Counted from the first letter of the stretch, positions 1-6,892 are shown. The stretch: 22,422 nt of DNA from Alphaproteobacteria bacterium (GCA_029266795.1 JAQSWE010000004.1:1-22422), one strand, 5' to 3'. The notes: generated by a model from the letters alone, not told the origin. Numbers and translations: made by a program.

Positions 1-592
1 TGGCTGACGGATTGCCCTTCACCATTTCAATCTCGATTTCCGAAAAAGGCTGACGGCGGCCTTGCGCATCGAGGAAGATTTCACCCACATCGAAGGCGAC
101 CTCGACGATGCCTTCCTTCTTGCCGCGCCCGACCTTCATGTTGAACGACCGGCGCTCGATGGCGGCGGTGAAGATATGGAACAGGCGCTTGGTGCGGAAA
201 CGGCGGGCGACTTCCCTGCCCTCGGCGTCCGAGATTTTGCCAAGCGCGGGAATGTGGTTGGCCACCATGTCCTTGCACTCTTTCCGGAAGAACGCGCCGG
301 CGACAACCCCCTTGGCGGGGGGCAGGTCGAATTTGACGGTCTGCTCATAGGCGCCGATCTTGCCTTCCTTGCCGGCCTTGTACTGCACGCGCACGGAAAT
401 GGAATTGCGATAAAGCAACAGGTCGCGGGTATCGAAATAGGCGCGGGGCAGGTATTTATGCTCGACCTTTTTGCCGATCGCTTTCTTGCGCAGCACGGCA
501 AAGACCTTTTCGAGGTCCTTGGGCGACAATTGGAGCTTCAGCTCCTGCTCGACTTCGGCGGATTTGGCGGCAGCTTTTTTCTTTTTGGCCAT
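1..592 (-). CDS. CYTH-domain protein (3' end beyond window)
   Basis: Reading from ATG at 592 gives 197 codons with no stop before the window edge, so the C-terminus is missing. After a Lys/Ala-rich start (MAKKKKAAAK) comes EQELK (residues 15-19), the ExExK signature that opens CYTH/triphosphate-tunnel proteins. Further family-like strands follow: HKYLPRAYFDT, SVRVQY, EQTVKFD, FTAAIERR, VEVAFDVGEI and FSEIEIE. CYTH enzymes bind triphosphorylated substrates and a divalent metal through charged residues lining a beta-barrel; members include inorganic triphosphatases, thiamine triphosphatases and class IV adenylate cyclases. The substrate cannot be read from sequence. It is clearly a paralogue of the protein at 944-1639, sharing most of these blocks. 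The gene begins 21 bases after the stop at 614 and has only a weak ribosome site, so it is probably co-transcribed and perhaps coupled to the small gene upstream. Confidence 0.85.
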   Translation of the reverse strand, partial: MAKKKKAAAKSAEVEQELKLQLSPKDLEKVFAVLRKKAIGKKVEHKYLPRAYFDTRDLLLYRNSISVRVQYKAGKEGKIGAYEQTVKFDLPPAKGVVAGAFFRKECKDMVANHIPALGKISDAEGREVARRFRTKRLFHIFTAAIERRSFNMKVGRGKKEGIVEVAFDVGEIFLDAQGRRQPFSEIEIEMVKGNPSA

Positions 593-613
593 CGGGAATT
601 TCAGGTAGGCGGG

Positions 614-838
614 TCAGACCGCGCAGGGTTGCGATTTCGAGACGGCCGCGCCCAGCTTTTCGAACTGGCCCTTCAGCATCTCGGTGAGCGACGAAATCTG
701 CAGGCGGTGCGCCTGATCGTTGACGGAGATAACCTCGGAAAAGACGGCGGAAAGATATGCTGCGTGTTCGAAATTATCCGCGGAGCATTGGATAATCCAG
801 GATTTCATTCCCGCAACGTCAAGTTTTTGTGCCGCCAT
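614..838 (-). CDS. Small hypothetical protein between two CYTH genes
   Basis: A 74-residue ORF starting at ATG 838, preceded by a good ribosome site (GAGGG about seven bases upstream). It ends 21 bases before the CYTH gene at 592, on the same strand. The protein (start MAAQKLDVAGMKSW, end SKSQPCAV) has no signal peptide or membrane segment and looks mostly helical. I recognise no family. Its tight placement between two related CYTH genes suggests one transcription unit. A longer plus-strand frame over the same bases (62-916) lacks a ribosome site and runs antisense to recognisable CYTH sequence, so this minus-strand reading is preferred. Confidence 0.65.
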   Translation of the reverse strand: MAAQKLDVAGMKSWIIQCSADNFEHAAYLSAVFSEVISVNDQAHRLQISSLTEMLKGQFEKLGAAVSKSQPCAV

Positions 839-943
839 CCGTATTCCCTCTTCAATGATAGAATCAGATTACAAGTAACTTACACCACAAGTATGGGGCA
901 TTTTGCATCGCAATAACAATGGGTTTTATGCAGCTGCTGACGT

Positions 944-1639
944 TTAAGGCGACGTCAGCGATTTGCGGTACGCATCCGTGCCCTGCCGCGACTTGGGATC
1001 GGGCTGCACCTTCGCCGACGGCGCGAGCGCGAGGATCTGGTCGCGCAGCTTGTTAATCGCATCTGCATTGCCGGCCTTGCGCTCGATTTCGATTTCATAG
1101 AACGGCGTATGGCTGCCGTTATGGGGCAGGATGATCTCGCCCACATCAAAGGCGACCTCGACCGTGCCCTTGTTGCGGCCCTTGCCCGTTTCGATCTCGA
1201 AATAACGGCGCTCGATGGCGGCGGTGAAGATATGCTTCAGCGGCTTGCCGAGATAAGGCTTCAGCGCCGCTTTCGCTTCTTTGTCCGTCACAATGGACAG
1301 GTCGGGCGCGTGATCCTTCATGGGGTTCTTGATCTCGCGGCGGAACAGCGCACCGCCTGCCAGTGTCGCGCCCTTGCTGATGTCGATCTTGACGGTCTGT
1401 TCGTTGCCGCCGACCGCCCCGCCCTTGCCTATCTTGTACTGCACCCGCACCGACAGCCCGTTCTGGTCGAGGTCGAGGGTGGGCGTGTCGTAATAATGGC
1501 GCGGCAGGTATTTGTGGTCGATATGGCCGGGCGCGTGTTCGCGGACCAGCGCGTTGAAGACTTTTTCAAGGTCGCCTTTGGACAGGACGATTTTGACTTC
1601 CTGTTCGTCTTCGACTTGCGTCTTGGGCGGGCTGGCCAT
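944..1639 (-). CDS. CYTH-domain protein (triphosphate tunnel metalloenzyme-like)
   Basis: 231 residues from ATG 1639, with GAGGAGA about seven bases upstream as ribosome site. EQEVK (residues 12-16) is the ExExK motif of the CYTH superfamily. It is followed by barrel-strand blocks rich in paired charges: HKYLPRHYYDT, LSVRVQY, NEQTVKID, LFRREIK, FTAAIERRYFE, VEVAFDVGEI and FYEIEIERK. The length fits a stand-alone CYTH domain with no fused CHAD or cyclase partner. The likely chemistry is metal-dependent binding or hydrolysis of a triphosphate; the substrate is not predictable. It is paralogous to the truncated gene at 1-592, and the two probably arose by tandem duplication. It lies downstream, on the same strand, of the gene at 1698-2240, 58 bases away. 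Confidence 0.88.
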   Translation of the reverse strand: MASPPKTQVEDEQEVKIVLSKGDLEKVFNALVREHAPGHIDHKYLPRHYYDTPTLDLDQNGLSVRVQYKIGKGGAVGGNEQTVKIDISKGATLAGGALFRREIKNPMKDHAPDLSIVTDKEAKAALKPYLGKPLKHIFTAAIERRYFEIETGKGRNKGTVEVAFDVGEIILPHNGSHTPFYEIEIERKAGNADAINKLRDQILALAPSAKVQPDPKSRQGTDAYRKSLTSP

Positions 1640-1697
1640 GAAGGTCTCCTCGCAGGGATTGTTTGAAGGCGTTACGCTATCACATGTCTCGAAGGAG

Positions 1698-2240
1698 TCA
1701 ATTGCGGTGGCCCGGCGGCTTCTGCCTGAAAACCGCCGTGCGCGGCGCGGCGACAGGCTTGGTCAGGTGGCCTGCGCTTGCGGCATCAAATTCCGGCTCT
1801 GCCTCCGGCGGCGCGGGTATCGGCGCATCGAAGCGCTTGCCGCGCAAAATCACATGTTGGTTTTTGACGTTCTCCGGCAGCGGCCCCTTAAATAGCGTCA
1901 GCTTCGCAGGCACGGAAATATCCTCGCCCGACAAGGTGCCATCCAGCAGCTTCAGTTTGAATGCCGTCGCCTCGGCCAGCAATTCGCGCGGGATTTGCGG
2001 CAGCACGTCGGAAATGCGGGGGCGCGGCAGTTCGCGCAAATTGGTCGGGATTTCGATGTCGATGGTCTTGATTTCCGTCAGCCCCTTCGCCTCGGCCGCC
2101 GCTTCATGCTCGCGGAACAGGTAGCTGTCATTCAGGTCGACAGGCTCGACAAAAAAATTCACGCCGTTACGGTCAGCCACCAGCGGCTTTACCTTGAACG
2201 CGCGGTTGACGAGCGACCGCAGGGAATCTGGTTGTGACAT
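1698..2240 (-). CDS. Hypothetical protein, 180 residues
   Basis: The start chosen is ATG 2240 (MSQPDSLRSLVNRAF), because AGAGGA sits about seven bases upstream. An in-frame start at 2270 would fall inside the predicted 5' UTR of the promoter at 2287-2315. The protein is soluble-looking, with no signal peptide or membrane helix. Its middle alternates hydrophobic and charged residues (IKTIDIEIPTNLRELPRPR), and its last 40 residues are rich in Pro/Ala and basic residues, probably disordered. I recognise no family. A strong promoter gives it a transcription start separate from the glutamate-cysteine ligase gene upstream. The CYTH genes downstream on the same strand may be expressed with it. Confidence 0.75.
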   Translation of the reverse strand: MSQPDSLRSLVNRAFKVKPLVADRNGVNFFVEPVDLNDSYLFREHEAAAEAKGLTEIKTIDIEIPTNLRELPRPRISDVLPQIPRELLAEATAFKLKLLDGTLSGEDISVPAKLTLFKGPLPENVKNQHVILRGKRFDAPIPAPPEAEPEFDAASAGHLTKPVAAPRTAVFRQKPPGHRN

Positions 2241-2262
2241 GAACCGTCCTCTATTCAAAAAT

Positions 2263-2279
2263 CTTCGCAACTGTCGAAG
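2263..2279 (-). promoter_or_regulatory. Hairpin at the 5' end of the 1698-2240 transcript
   Basis: On the minus strand CTTCG-ACAGTTG-CGAAG forms a 5-bp stem followed at once by ATTTTTG. The promoter at 2287-2315 predicts a transcript start near 2280, so the hairpin would be the very first element of the 5' UTR, where it could stabilise the mRNA or attenuate it. It also lies downstream of the ligase gene that ends at 2333, so it may serve as that gene's weak intrinsic terminator. The sequence does not decide between these roles. Confidence 0.4.
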
Positions 2280-2286
2280 TTTAAAA

Positions 2287-2315
2287 AGTATAGGGGCACG
2301 TGTTAGTTATGTCAA
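2287..2315 (-). promoter_or_regulatory. Sigma70-type promoter for the 1698-2240 gene
   Basis: On the minus strand: TTGACA (2315-2310), a 17-base spacer, then TATACT (2292-2287). This is a full -35 match and five of six bases at -10, at optimal spacing. The predicted start is near 2280, giving a roughly 40-base 5' UTR to ATG 2240. It is the best vegetative-type promoter in the window. Confidence 0.75.
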
Positions 2316-2332
2316 TAAATCCGGATTAACCC

Positions 2333-3583
2333 TTATAAACCAACCCCCTGCGAGGGACGGCGCGGTGGAATAATGGCGGGAGTGGCTTGCGGTTTTTCGC
2401 TGATCGCCGCAACAAGGTCGGCCACAGATTTTCCCCCGCCAATATCGCGCGACAGAATTTGCGGATCGTTGAAGCGCGACAGGAAAGCATCCTGCAGCTT
2501 CTGCGGGTCAATCGCGCTGAAATCCTGCAGCAGCGCTGCGCGCGCCTGCGCGTCATAGCCGAATTTCGCATAGGTCGTAGCGATTTTCACCAGGTCGTCG
2601 ATGCTGTCGGGGCTGTCCGGCGCGCGGGTTTCGACCACGCCATGACGACGGATATTCGGCATGGTGAGTTGCAGCGACAAGGCGTTGTCGAGAATTTCCG
2701 TCGTCAGCGCGCCTTTGGCCAGAAGCTCGCCCACCGTCGGTGTTGCACCGAACACTTTTGCGGTTGATGTAAAACCCTCGGCCGAATGATCGGGAATGAA
2801 CGGGATTTTCAGCGTCAGCAGACGGTCGACGATATGCGCTGTCACCGTTTCATTGCTGTCGGATTTCAGCGCGGCGAACACCGGCACCATCTGTTCCGGC
2901 ACCAGCACCGCATAGGTTTCGTGCAGGCGCTGCTGGCGGGTCGTGCGCTGCGACAGCGCATTGCCGACATCCACCAGCATCAGCGCGCGGTAAATCTGGT
3001 TGAAGTCATCGCCCATCGGGTCGAAATTCACCTGCAAGCCGCAGCAGGATTTCATGGTGTCGACCAACGCATCCGCCTTGTCCTTGCCATGCACACCGGA
3101 AAGGTATTCGCGGTAAGCGCCGAAGCGCGAGCGCGGCGTATCTTCCGCCTGCAAAAAGCTCGGCATATGCCCCCTGCCCTCGACACGCAGGTCGAGGAAG
3201 GCCGCCGTTTCATCGAGCGCGCGGCGCAGCACGCGGTTCATATCCTCTAGCTCGGCCAAATCGCGGCAGGGCTTGGTCGAAAGTTCAATCTGCCCGCCCG
3301 GCTCGAGGCTCACATCACCCACATCCGGAATGGTCAGCGCAACGATGCGGCCCTTTTCATGCGCGGCAGTTGCGCCCAGAAATTTCGCTGCGAAATGTTC
3401 CAGCACCAGCTCGACCTGATCGAAAGTGATCGGGCGGCCCTCCGGCGTCGTCACGAACAGCTCAAGTTCGGTGCCGATCTTGCCGCCGGCGTTTTTGGAT
3501 ACCTTGGCGAGGAGATGTTCCTCGATCTCGGCGCGGTTGCTGAAAATATGGTTCGGGTTCGCGGAATGATAGACGCGGGACAT
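2333..3583 (-). CDS. Glutamate-cysteine ligase, GCS2-type
   Basis: 416 residues from ATG 3583, with GGAG about eight bases upstream. Motifs typical of carboxylate-amine ligases of the GCS2 family are visible: IGTELELF (36-43), which matches the acidic metal/ATP-binding strand; LEPGGQIELST (93-103), close to the EPGGQ-E-S signature of plant/proteobacterial glutamate-cysteine ligases; and CCGLQVNFDP (180-189), the TxxQVN-like substrate strand. The enzyme would join glutamate and cysteine through the gamma-carboxylate, the first and usually limiting step of glutathione synthesis, in the cytosol. No glutathione synthetase gene is in the window. Other GCS2 enzymes, such as EgtA of ergothioneine synthesis, share these motifs, so the exact product is inferred. 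A long upstream leader (3584-3786) may carry its control signals. Confidence 0.82.
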   Translation of the reverse strand: MSRVYHSANPNHIFSNRAEIEEHLLAKVSKNAGGKIGTELELFVTTPEGRPITFDQVELVLEHFAAKFLGATAAHEKGRIVALTIPDVGDVSLEPGGQIELSTKPCRDLAELEDMNRVLRRALDETAAFLDLRVEGRGHMPSFLQAEDTPRSRFGAYREYLSGVHGKDKADALVDTMKSCCGLQVNFDPMGDDFNQIYRALMLVDVGNALSQRTTRQQRLHETYAVLVPEQMVPVFAALKSDSNETVTAHIVDRLLTLKIPFIPDHSAEGFTSTAKVFGATPTVGELLAKGALTTEILDNALSLQLTMPNIRRHGVVETRAPDSPDSIDDLVKIATTYAKFGYDAQARAALLQDFSAIDPQKLQDAFLSRFNDPQILSRDIGGGKSVADLVAAISEKPQATPAIIPPRRPSQGVGL

Positions 3584-3635
3584 GACAATGCTCCGTTTAA
3601 AACTTGGCTGATCTTTGGGGAATGCTTTGTTTTAG

Positions 3636-3681
3636 GACGGCCTTAAAGCCGTCACATCATGAAATAGTGGCTTAACGCCAC
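3636..3681 (-). promoter_or_regulatory. Two matched hairpins in the ligase leader
   Basis: Two perfect inverted repeats lie 13 bases apart: GTGGC/GCCAC around a TTAAC loop (3667-3681) and GACGGC/GCCGTC around a CTTAAA loop (3636-3653). Read on the minus strand they share a GGC-nTTAA-GCC core. They lie between the ligase ATG (3583) and the promoter-like sequence at 3757-3786. Neither is followed by a clean T-run, so they are not convincing terminators. Leader structures or parts of a small RNA are more likely. Confidence 0.45.
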
Positions 3682-3749
3682 CAGAGAGGTGCCGCGTAGG
3701 CGAGAGAAGCGCAGGCCACGAGGGCCGTATAGAAAGTGAGCGTCAACAT
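3672..3749 (-). CDS. Possible 25-residue hydrophobic peptide (low confidence)
   Basis: ATG 3749 opens a 25-codon frame that starts MLTLTFYTALVACASLAYAA and ends in Trp-Trp-Arg. Its TAA stop falls in the loop of the hairpin at 3667-3681. No ribosome site is seen, but the promoter-like sequence at 3757-3786 would start transcription almost exactly at this ATG, so leaderless translation is possible. It could be a small membrane or leader peptide of the downstream ligase gene, or simply part of a small RNA. No family is recognised. Confidence 0.3.
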   Translation of the reverse strand: MLTLTFYTALVACASLAYAAPLWWR

Positions 3750-3756
3750 GCGCGAA

Positions 3757-3786
3757 GTAGTAACACGGCGAGTCGCGCAGAGTCAA
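3757..3786 (-). promoter_or_regulatory. Promoter-like sequence upstream of the ligase leader
   Basis: On the minus strand: TTGACT (3786-3781), 18 bases, then TACTAC (3762-3757), with TG one base ahead as an extended -10. The predicted start lies near 3749. It sits in the gap between the L,D-transpeptidase stop (3851) and the ligase start (3583), and would give the ligase mRNA a leader of about 165 bases. Confidence 0.5.
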
Positions 3787-3850
3787 GGGGTATGGAAAAC
3801 AGCTATACTTCCGGAATAAAACGATGTTTGGCGTTATCCCCAAAAACCGC

Positions 3851-4897
3851 TTACTGGATACTGCCGATGATCTCCAGCGACGCGCGGCGTTCCGGCTGCG
3901 GGGCGGCGGGATTGGCGGGCGTGGTCGCATCGGCAGGCTGCGTTGCGGGCAGCGGCATCGGTGCTGCCTGCGGCGGCTGTGCAGGACGTGTGCCGATGGC
4001 GACAGGAATGCCGTCGGCGCGCCAGACGGCTTCTTCAACCGCACGCCAGTTGATGGTTGTGGCGGGGCCGGCAGCCTTCTGGATTTTTTCGTAGAGGTCG
4101 AGGTTGGGCGAATAGCGCGCCTCTTCCCATTTCGCCTTTTTCACTTTCGGCGCCATCTGCAGGAACATGGTATCGCCCTGCCAGCCGATTTCGTGGGTCG
4201 ACTTCATCAGGATGACAGGCGTGCCGATGCTGACGGCTTTATACAGGCGCTCGATATCTTTTGCGTACATGCGCATGCAGCCATGGCTGACTTTCTTGCC
4301 GACGCTCGACGGTGAATTGGTGCCGTGGAACATGATGCCGTCAAGACCGACCGAAATCGCGTATTTGCCGAGCGGATTGTTCGGGCCTGCCGGAACGAAA
4401 TCGGGCAGGTCGGGGCTTTCCGCGCGGATGCGGGGCGGCGGGGTCCAGATCGGGTCTTTGCGCTTGTTATAAACTTTGGTTACGCCGGTCGGCGTTTCCC
4501 AGCCTTTTTTGCCGGAGGCGACGGGGAAGGTCATGACCTGCTTGCCGTCTTTAAAATAAAACAGCCGCGAGGTTTCCAAATTGACGACAATCCCTTCGCG
4601 CGCGAATTCGGAGGGGATCAAGTGCATCGCGCCGACGGTGATTTCGGTGCCGGGTTTAATCTTGTTCGGGTTGATGGCGGGATTGGCGGCCTGCAGCTCG
4701 ACATACCCGACGCCGAATTTCTGGGCGATCGTGGAAAGGTTTTCGTTCTTCTGCGCTTTGTAGCTGATGACAGCCCCGACGACATCGCCGCTGATGGGTT
4801 CCAGCGCATAGGCGGAAGGAACGGCGAGAGAGAGGGTGAAAAGAGCGGCGAAGACGGAGCGAAGATACATGATGATCAAGACCTTGCGTTGTTCCAC
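3851..4897 (-). CDS. L,D-transpeptidase with LysM domain (YkuD/ErfK family)
   Basis: 348 residues from GTG 4897, which has GGAG seven bases upstream. ATG 4870 (MYLRSVFAALF) is an alternative that leaves a shorter but complete signal peptide. An N-terminal hydrophobic stretch ends SAYA, a signal peptidase I-type site. A LysM-like module (about 44-92) should bind peptidoglycan. The YkuD catalytic domain (about 103-232) carries HGTNSP and SHGCMRM with the nucleophile Cys207 and His191, numbered from the GTG. The enzyme would form meso-DAP cross-links or attach partners to peptidoglycan in the periplasm, and resists most beta-lactams except carbapenems. The last 70 residues are Pro/Ala-rich and probably a flexible tail. 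It appears to be monocistronic. Confidence 0.93.
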   Translation of the reverse strand: MEQRKVLIIMYLRSVFAALFTLSLAVPSAYALEPISGDVVGAVISYKAQKNENLSTIAQKFGVGYVELQAANPAINPNKIKPGTEITVGAMHLIPSEFAREGIVVNLETSRLFYFKDGKQVMTFPVASGKKGWETPTGVTKVYNKRKDPIWTPPPRIRAESPDLPDFVPAGPNNPLGKYAISVGLDGIMFHGTNSPSSVGKKVSHGCMRMYAKDIERLYKAVSIGTPVILMKSTHEIGWQGDTMFLQMAPKVKKAKWEEARYSPNLDLYEKIQKAAGPATTINWRAVEEAVWRADGIPVAIGTRPAQPPQAAPMPLPATQPADATTPANPAAPQPERRASLEIIGSIQ

Positions 4898-5042
4898 TTT
4901 TGGGCTCCACCCCTTTCGGGCGACTCCCGTATTCAGTCCAATATTAACCCTGTCATATTAAAGTCTGGTTAATACGACAAAGCTAAATCACCCTTATTTA
5001 TCATGCGGATAAACCCGCAAATCGGTTCAAAAATTTCCCATA

Positions 5043-5071
5043 TTGTAAAAGCGCAGCCACTTCGCTATGAA
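5043..5071 (+). promoter_or_regulatory. Possible promoter for the hydrolase gene
   Basis: TTGTAA (5043-5048), a 17-base spacer, then TATGAA (5066-5071), each four of six consensus bases. If used, transcription would begin near 5078, inside the 17-bp direct repeats at 5067-5100 and about 50 bases before the ATG. The elements are only moderate, so this is a suggestion. Confidence 0.35.
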
Positions 5072-5105
5072 AGCGCAGTATTTATGAAAGCGCAGTATTA
5101 ATGAA
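5067..5105. repeat. 17-bp tandem direct repeats upstream of the hydrolase gene
   Basis: ATGAAAGCGCAGTATTT (5067-5083) is followed at once by ATGAAAGCGCAGTATTA (5084-5100), and a third copy begins with ATGAA (5101-5105). A diverged copy of the core, AAAAGCGCAG, occurs at 5047-5056. The array lies 22-60 bases before the start codon at 5127 and overlaps the possible -10 region, so it may be a protein-binding site. Slippage duplication is the simple alternative. Confidence 0.7.
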
Positions 5106-5126
5106 TCGAATTCACAGGAGGGCTGC

Positions 5127-6239
5127 ATGGGCAAGCTCTGGAACAGAACACCGGGCGCGGACGGTAAAGCGCAGCTGAACGAAGTGGATCTCGGGGCGGT
5201 CGCGATCACCTCCCCCACGATCGTTTACCTCTCGGGCTTCCTCACGAACAACAACCAGCCCGGCTATATCGCGGGCGGCATCAAGAAGATGGAAGAGATG
5301 CTGGGCGGCCGCACGGAGATTGAAGTGCAGCTGAAACTCTTCGCCTGGTCGCATACCAGCCTGAAAAATTTGTTCAACCTCGCTGCCTACAACATGTTCC
5401 CCGCCTCCCGCTCCTCGGATGCCGGCTATGACCTTGGCGCGAGCATCCTGATGCCGCTGGTGGCCGAAGGCTTCACGCGCGATGCGAAGAACAACGTCAC
5501 CGGCACGCCCCTGCCCGCCGATGTGGCGCGCAAAAATTTGCGCAATGTCACGCTGTTCGGTTATAGCGCCGGCAGCATCGTCGCGCAGGAAACCTTCAAC
5601 GCGACGCTGAAGATGATGAAGAAAATCGGCTATGACGAAAAGGAAGCGCGCAAGGTGTTGAAAGAAGTCGTGCTGGTCTCCGTCGGCACTATTTCGCGCC
5701 CGTCCAAGGAAACCGACCGTTTTTCGACCGTCTACCTTGTTGCATCCAACGACCGCATCAACCGCGCGAAGAACTGGATCTGGGGCACCCTCGGCACAAC
5801 CTTGCGCGCACTGTTCAAGATCGGCGCGGACAAGCACAAAAAACAGCTCACCATCCGCTCGCTGTCGGATTCAAGCGTGTTCATCACGACCGCCGTGCGC
5901 CCGACTTTGTATGAATGGCAGTATGACGACAAAGGCGAAAAGGCACAGAAGAAATGGTTCGCCGGCCTCTACCCGAAATGGTCGGGCCGCCGCAGCTATC
6001 ACGAACTGCCGCATTACCTGACGACAGACGATAAGAACAATGGCTTTGCAAAAGTTGTGCTGTATTCGCTCATCAACGCCGTCAACCGCGATGCGCAAGT
6101 GGCGCCGATGGATTTGATCCAGCCGCCCTCGCGCGACACCCACGCCGCCGAAGCGCAAGCCGCCTACCGCGAACGCATCGAACAAGCCATCCGCCCCGCC
6201 CCTGCGGCGTTCCAGCAGCCGAAGCGGAAGTATTGGTGA
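5127..6239 (+). CDS. Alpha/beta-hydrolase-like protein, function unknown
   Basis: 370 residues from ATG 5127, with AGGAGG (5117-5122) as ribosome site. Residues 141-149 read VTLFGYSAG: a hydrophobic strand running into the GxSxG nucleophile elbow of serine hydrolases, with Ser147 as the candidate nucleophile. An earlier strand, TIVYLSGFLTNNNQ (31-44), fits the start of an alpha/beta-hydrolase core. No signal peptide or membrane helix is seen. The acid and His partners cannot be assigned safely; His residues near SYHELPHYL in the C-terminal third are candidates. The substrate is unknown. The gene stands alone between divergent and same-strand neighbours, behind unusual 17-bp direct repeats. 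Confidence 0.8.
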   Translation: MGKLWNRTPGADGKAQLNEVDLGAVAITSPTIVYLSGFLTNNNQPGYIAGGIKKMEEMLGGRTEIEVQLKLFAWSHTSLKNLFNLAAYNMFPASRSSDAGYDLGASILMPLVAEGFTRDAKNNVTGTPLPADVARKNLRNVTLFGYSAGSIVAQETFNATLKMMKKIGYDEKEARKVLKEVVLVSVGTISRPSKETDRFSTVYLVASNDRINRAKNWIWGTLGTTLRALFKIGADKHKKQLTIRSLSDSSVFITTAVRPTLYEWQYDDKGEKAQKKWFAGLYPKWSGRRSYHELPHYLTTDDKNNGFAKVVLYSLINAVNRDAQVAPMDLIQPPSRDTHAAEAQAAYRERIEQAIRPAPAAFQQPKRKYW

Positions 6240-6287
6240 TAACCTGCTCATAATGCAGACTTTTATAGCTACACCCCATGTAGAAAA

Positions 6288-6316
6288 TTGACATAATAAT
6301 TGAAGCGGGTTACATT
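6288..6316 (+). promoter_or_regulatory. Sigma70-type promoter for the 6475 gene
   Basis: TTGACA (6288-6293), exactly 17 bases, then TACATT (6311-6316). This is a perfect -35 with four of six bases at -10. The predicted start is near 6323, giving an unusually long 5' UTR of about 150 bases before ATG 6475, which contains the structured leader at 6402-6464. Confidence 0.65.
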
Positions 6317-6401
6317 TCTTTCCAAAGCTAAAGTGCTACTACGCGACAGAGCGGTTTTAACTTTGATGGATCATCGTTTCTCGCCTGTCTGATACCGCAC
6401 C

Positions 6402-6464
6402 TTGCAAAACTGTCATGACCAGACCGGAGAGGCACATGCCCGTCTGGTAAATCATGTTTTGCAA
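6402..6464 (+). promoter_or_regulatory. Long-range leader hairpin touching the ribosome site
   Basis: TTGCAAAAC (6402-6410) pairs perfectly with GTTTTGCAA (6456-6464), and ACCAGAC (6418-6424) pairs with GTCTGGT (6442-6448), separated by a 7-by-7 internal loop. The apical loop holds GGCACATGCC, itself a small palindrome. The last two bases of the outer arm are the first two of the ribosome site AAGGAG (6463-6468) of the gene starting at 6475. The pairing could hide the ribosome site in part and so control translation. Confidence 0.55.
6436..6450 (+). CDS. Four-codon upstream ORF (MPVW) in the leader
   Basis: GGAGAG (6426-6431) stands four bases before ATG 6436, which is followed by CCC GTC TGG and TAA (6448-6450). 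The ORF lies inside the leader hairpin: ribosomes translating it would occupy the GTCTGGT arm and disrupt the inner stem. It could be a regulatory minicistron for the gene at 6475. Chance occurrence is possible, since so short a frame has no coding evidence of its own. Confidence 0.3.
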   Translation: MPVW

Positions 6465-6474
6465 GGAGACCGCG

Positions 6475-6873
6475 ATGAAAACAAATTCCGATAAGTCCTA
6501 CACGAAAGAGCAAATGCAATATGCGCTTGACCGGCTGGCCCATGAAGCCAGCTGGTGGCTCGGTATTGTCTCGGTCTCGTCATCCCCCCTGACGGCTGCA
6601 TTTAATGAGATCGGGAAACGGCGTGTGCTGAACAAGATAACGGAAAAACTTGCGCCGCTTCTTGCTGCCGATGTTAAACACGGTGACAGTCTTGAAAAAA
6701 AGCTGGTGAAGCTCGCGGCTGCCGCGCAGGAGCAAGGGTACGAGATGAGTTCCTGGTCTTCGCCCCTGCCGCAAGTTCAGGCCATTGTGCAGGAAGCAGA
6801 AAAATCAAATGCCGGAAGATGGAAGACACTGCGGATTACGCACCAGTATCTTCAAAAAAGAAAAAGATCTTAA
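6475..6873 (+). CDS. Hypothetical protein, 132 residues
   Basis: The start is ATG 6475 (MKTNSDKSYTKEQM), preceded by AAGGAG at 6463-6468. An in-frame ATG at 6454 has no ribosome site and lies in the hairpin arm, so it is rejected. The protein is hydrophilic with a mildly hydrophobic patch (WWLGIVSVSS, about 28-37), a predicted helical centre containing EKKLVKLAAAAQEQG, and a very basic C-terminus (LQKRKRS). There is no signal peptide. No family is recognised. It ends 19 bases from the convergent Sel1 gene. Its coding sequence is somewhat lower in GC than its neighbours, and its promoter and leader suggest regulated expression. Confidence 0.75.
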   Translation: MKTNSDKSYTKEQMQYALDRLAHEASWWLGIVSVSSSPLTAAFNEIGKRRVLNKITEKLAPLLAADVKHGDSLEKKLVKLAAAAQEQGYEMSSWSSPLPQVQAIVQEAEKSNAGRWKTLRITHQYLQKRKRS

Positions 6874-6892
6874 CTGTAATCCGGAGTAACGC

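Noticed and set aside
62..916. A 284-codon open frame on the plus strand
   Set aside because: It covers the antisense of a clear CYTH gene and the small gene at 614-838, both with better starts; no ribosome site precedes it.
3652..4044. A 130-codon minus-strand frame
   Set aside because: It overlaps the Pro-rich tail of the L,D-transpeptidase in another frame and has an Arg/Pro-rich, shadow-like composition.
5067..5105. CRISPR array
   Set aside because: The repeats abut with no spacers and there are only two full copies; no cas gene is present.
6240..6285. Terminator after the hydrolase gene
   Set aside because: CTGC-N7-GCAG followed by ACTTTTA is a four-base stem only, too weak to annotate.
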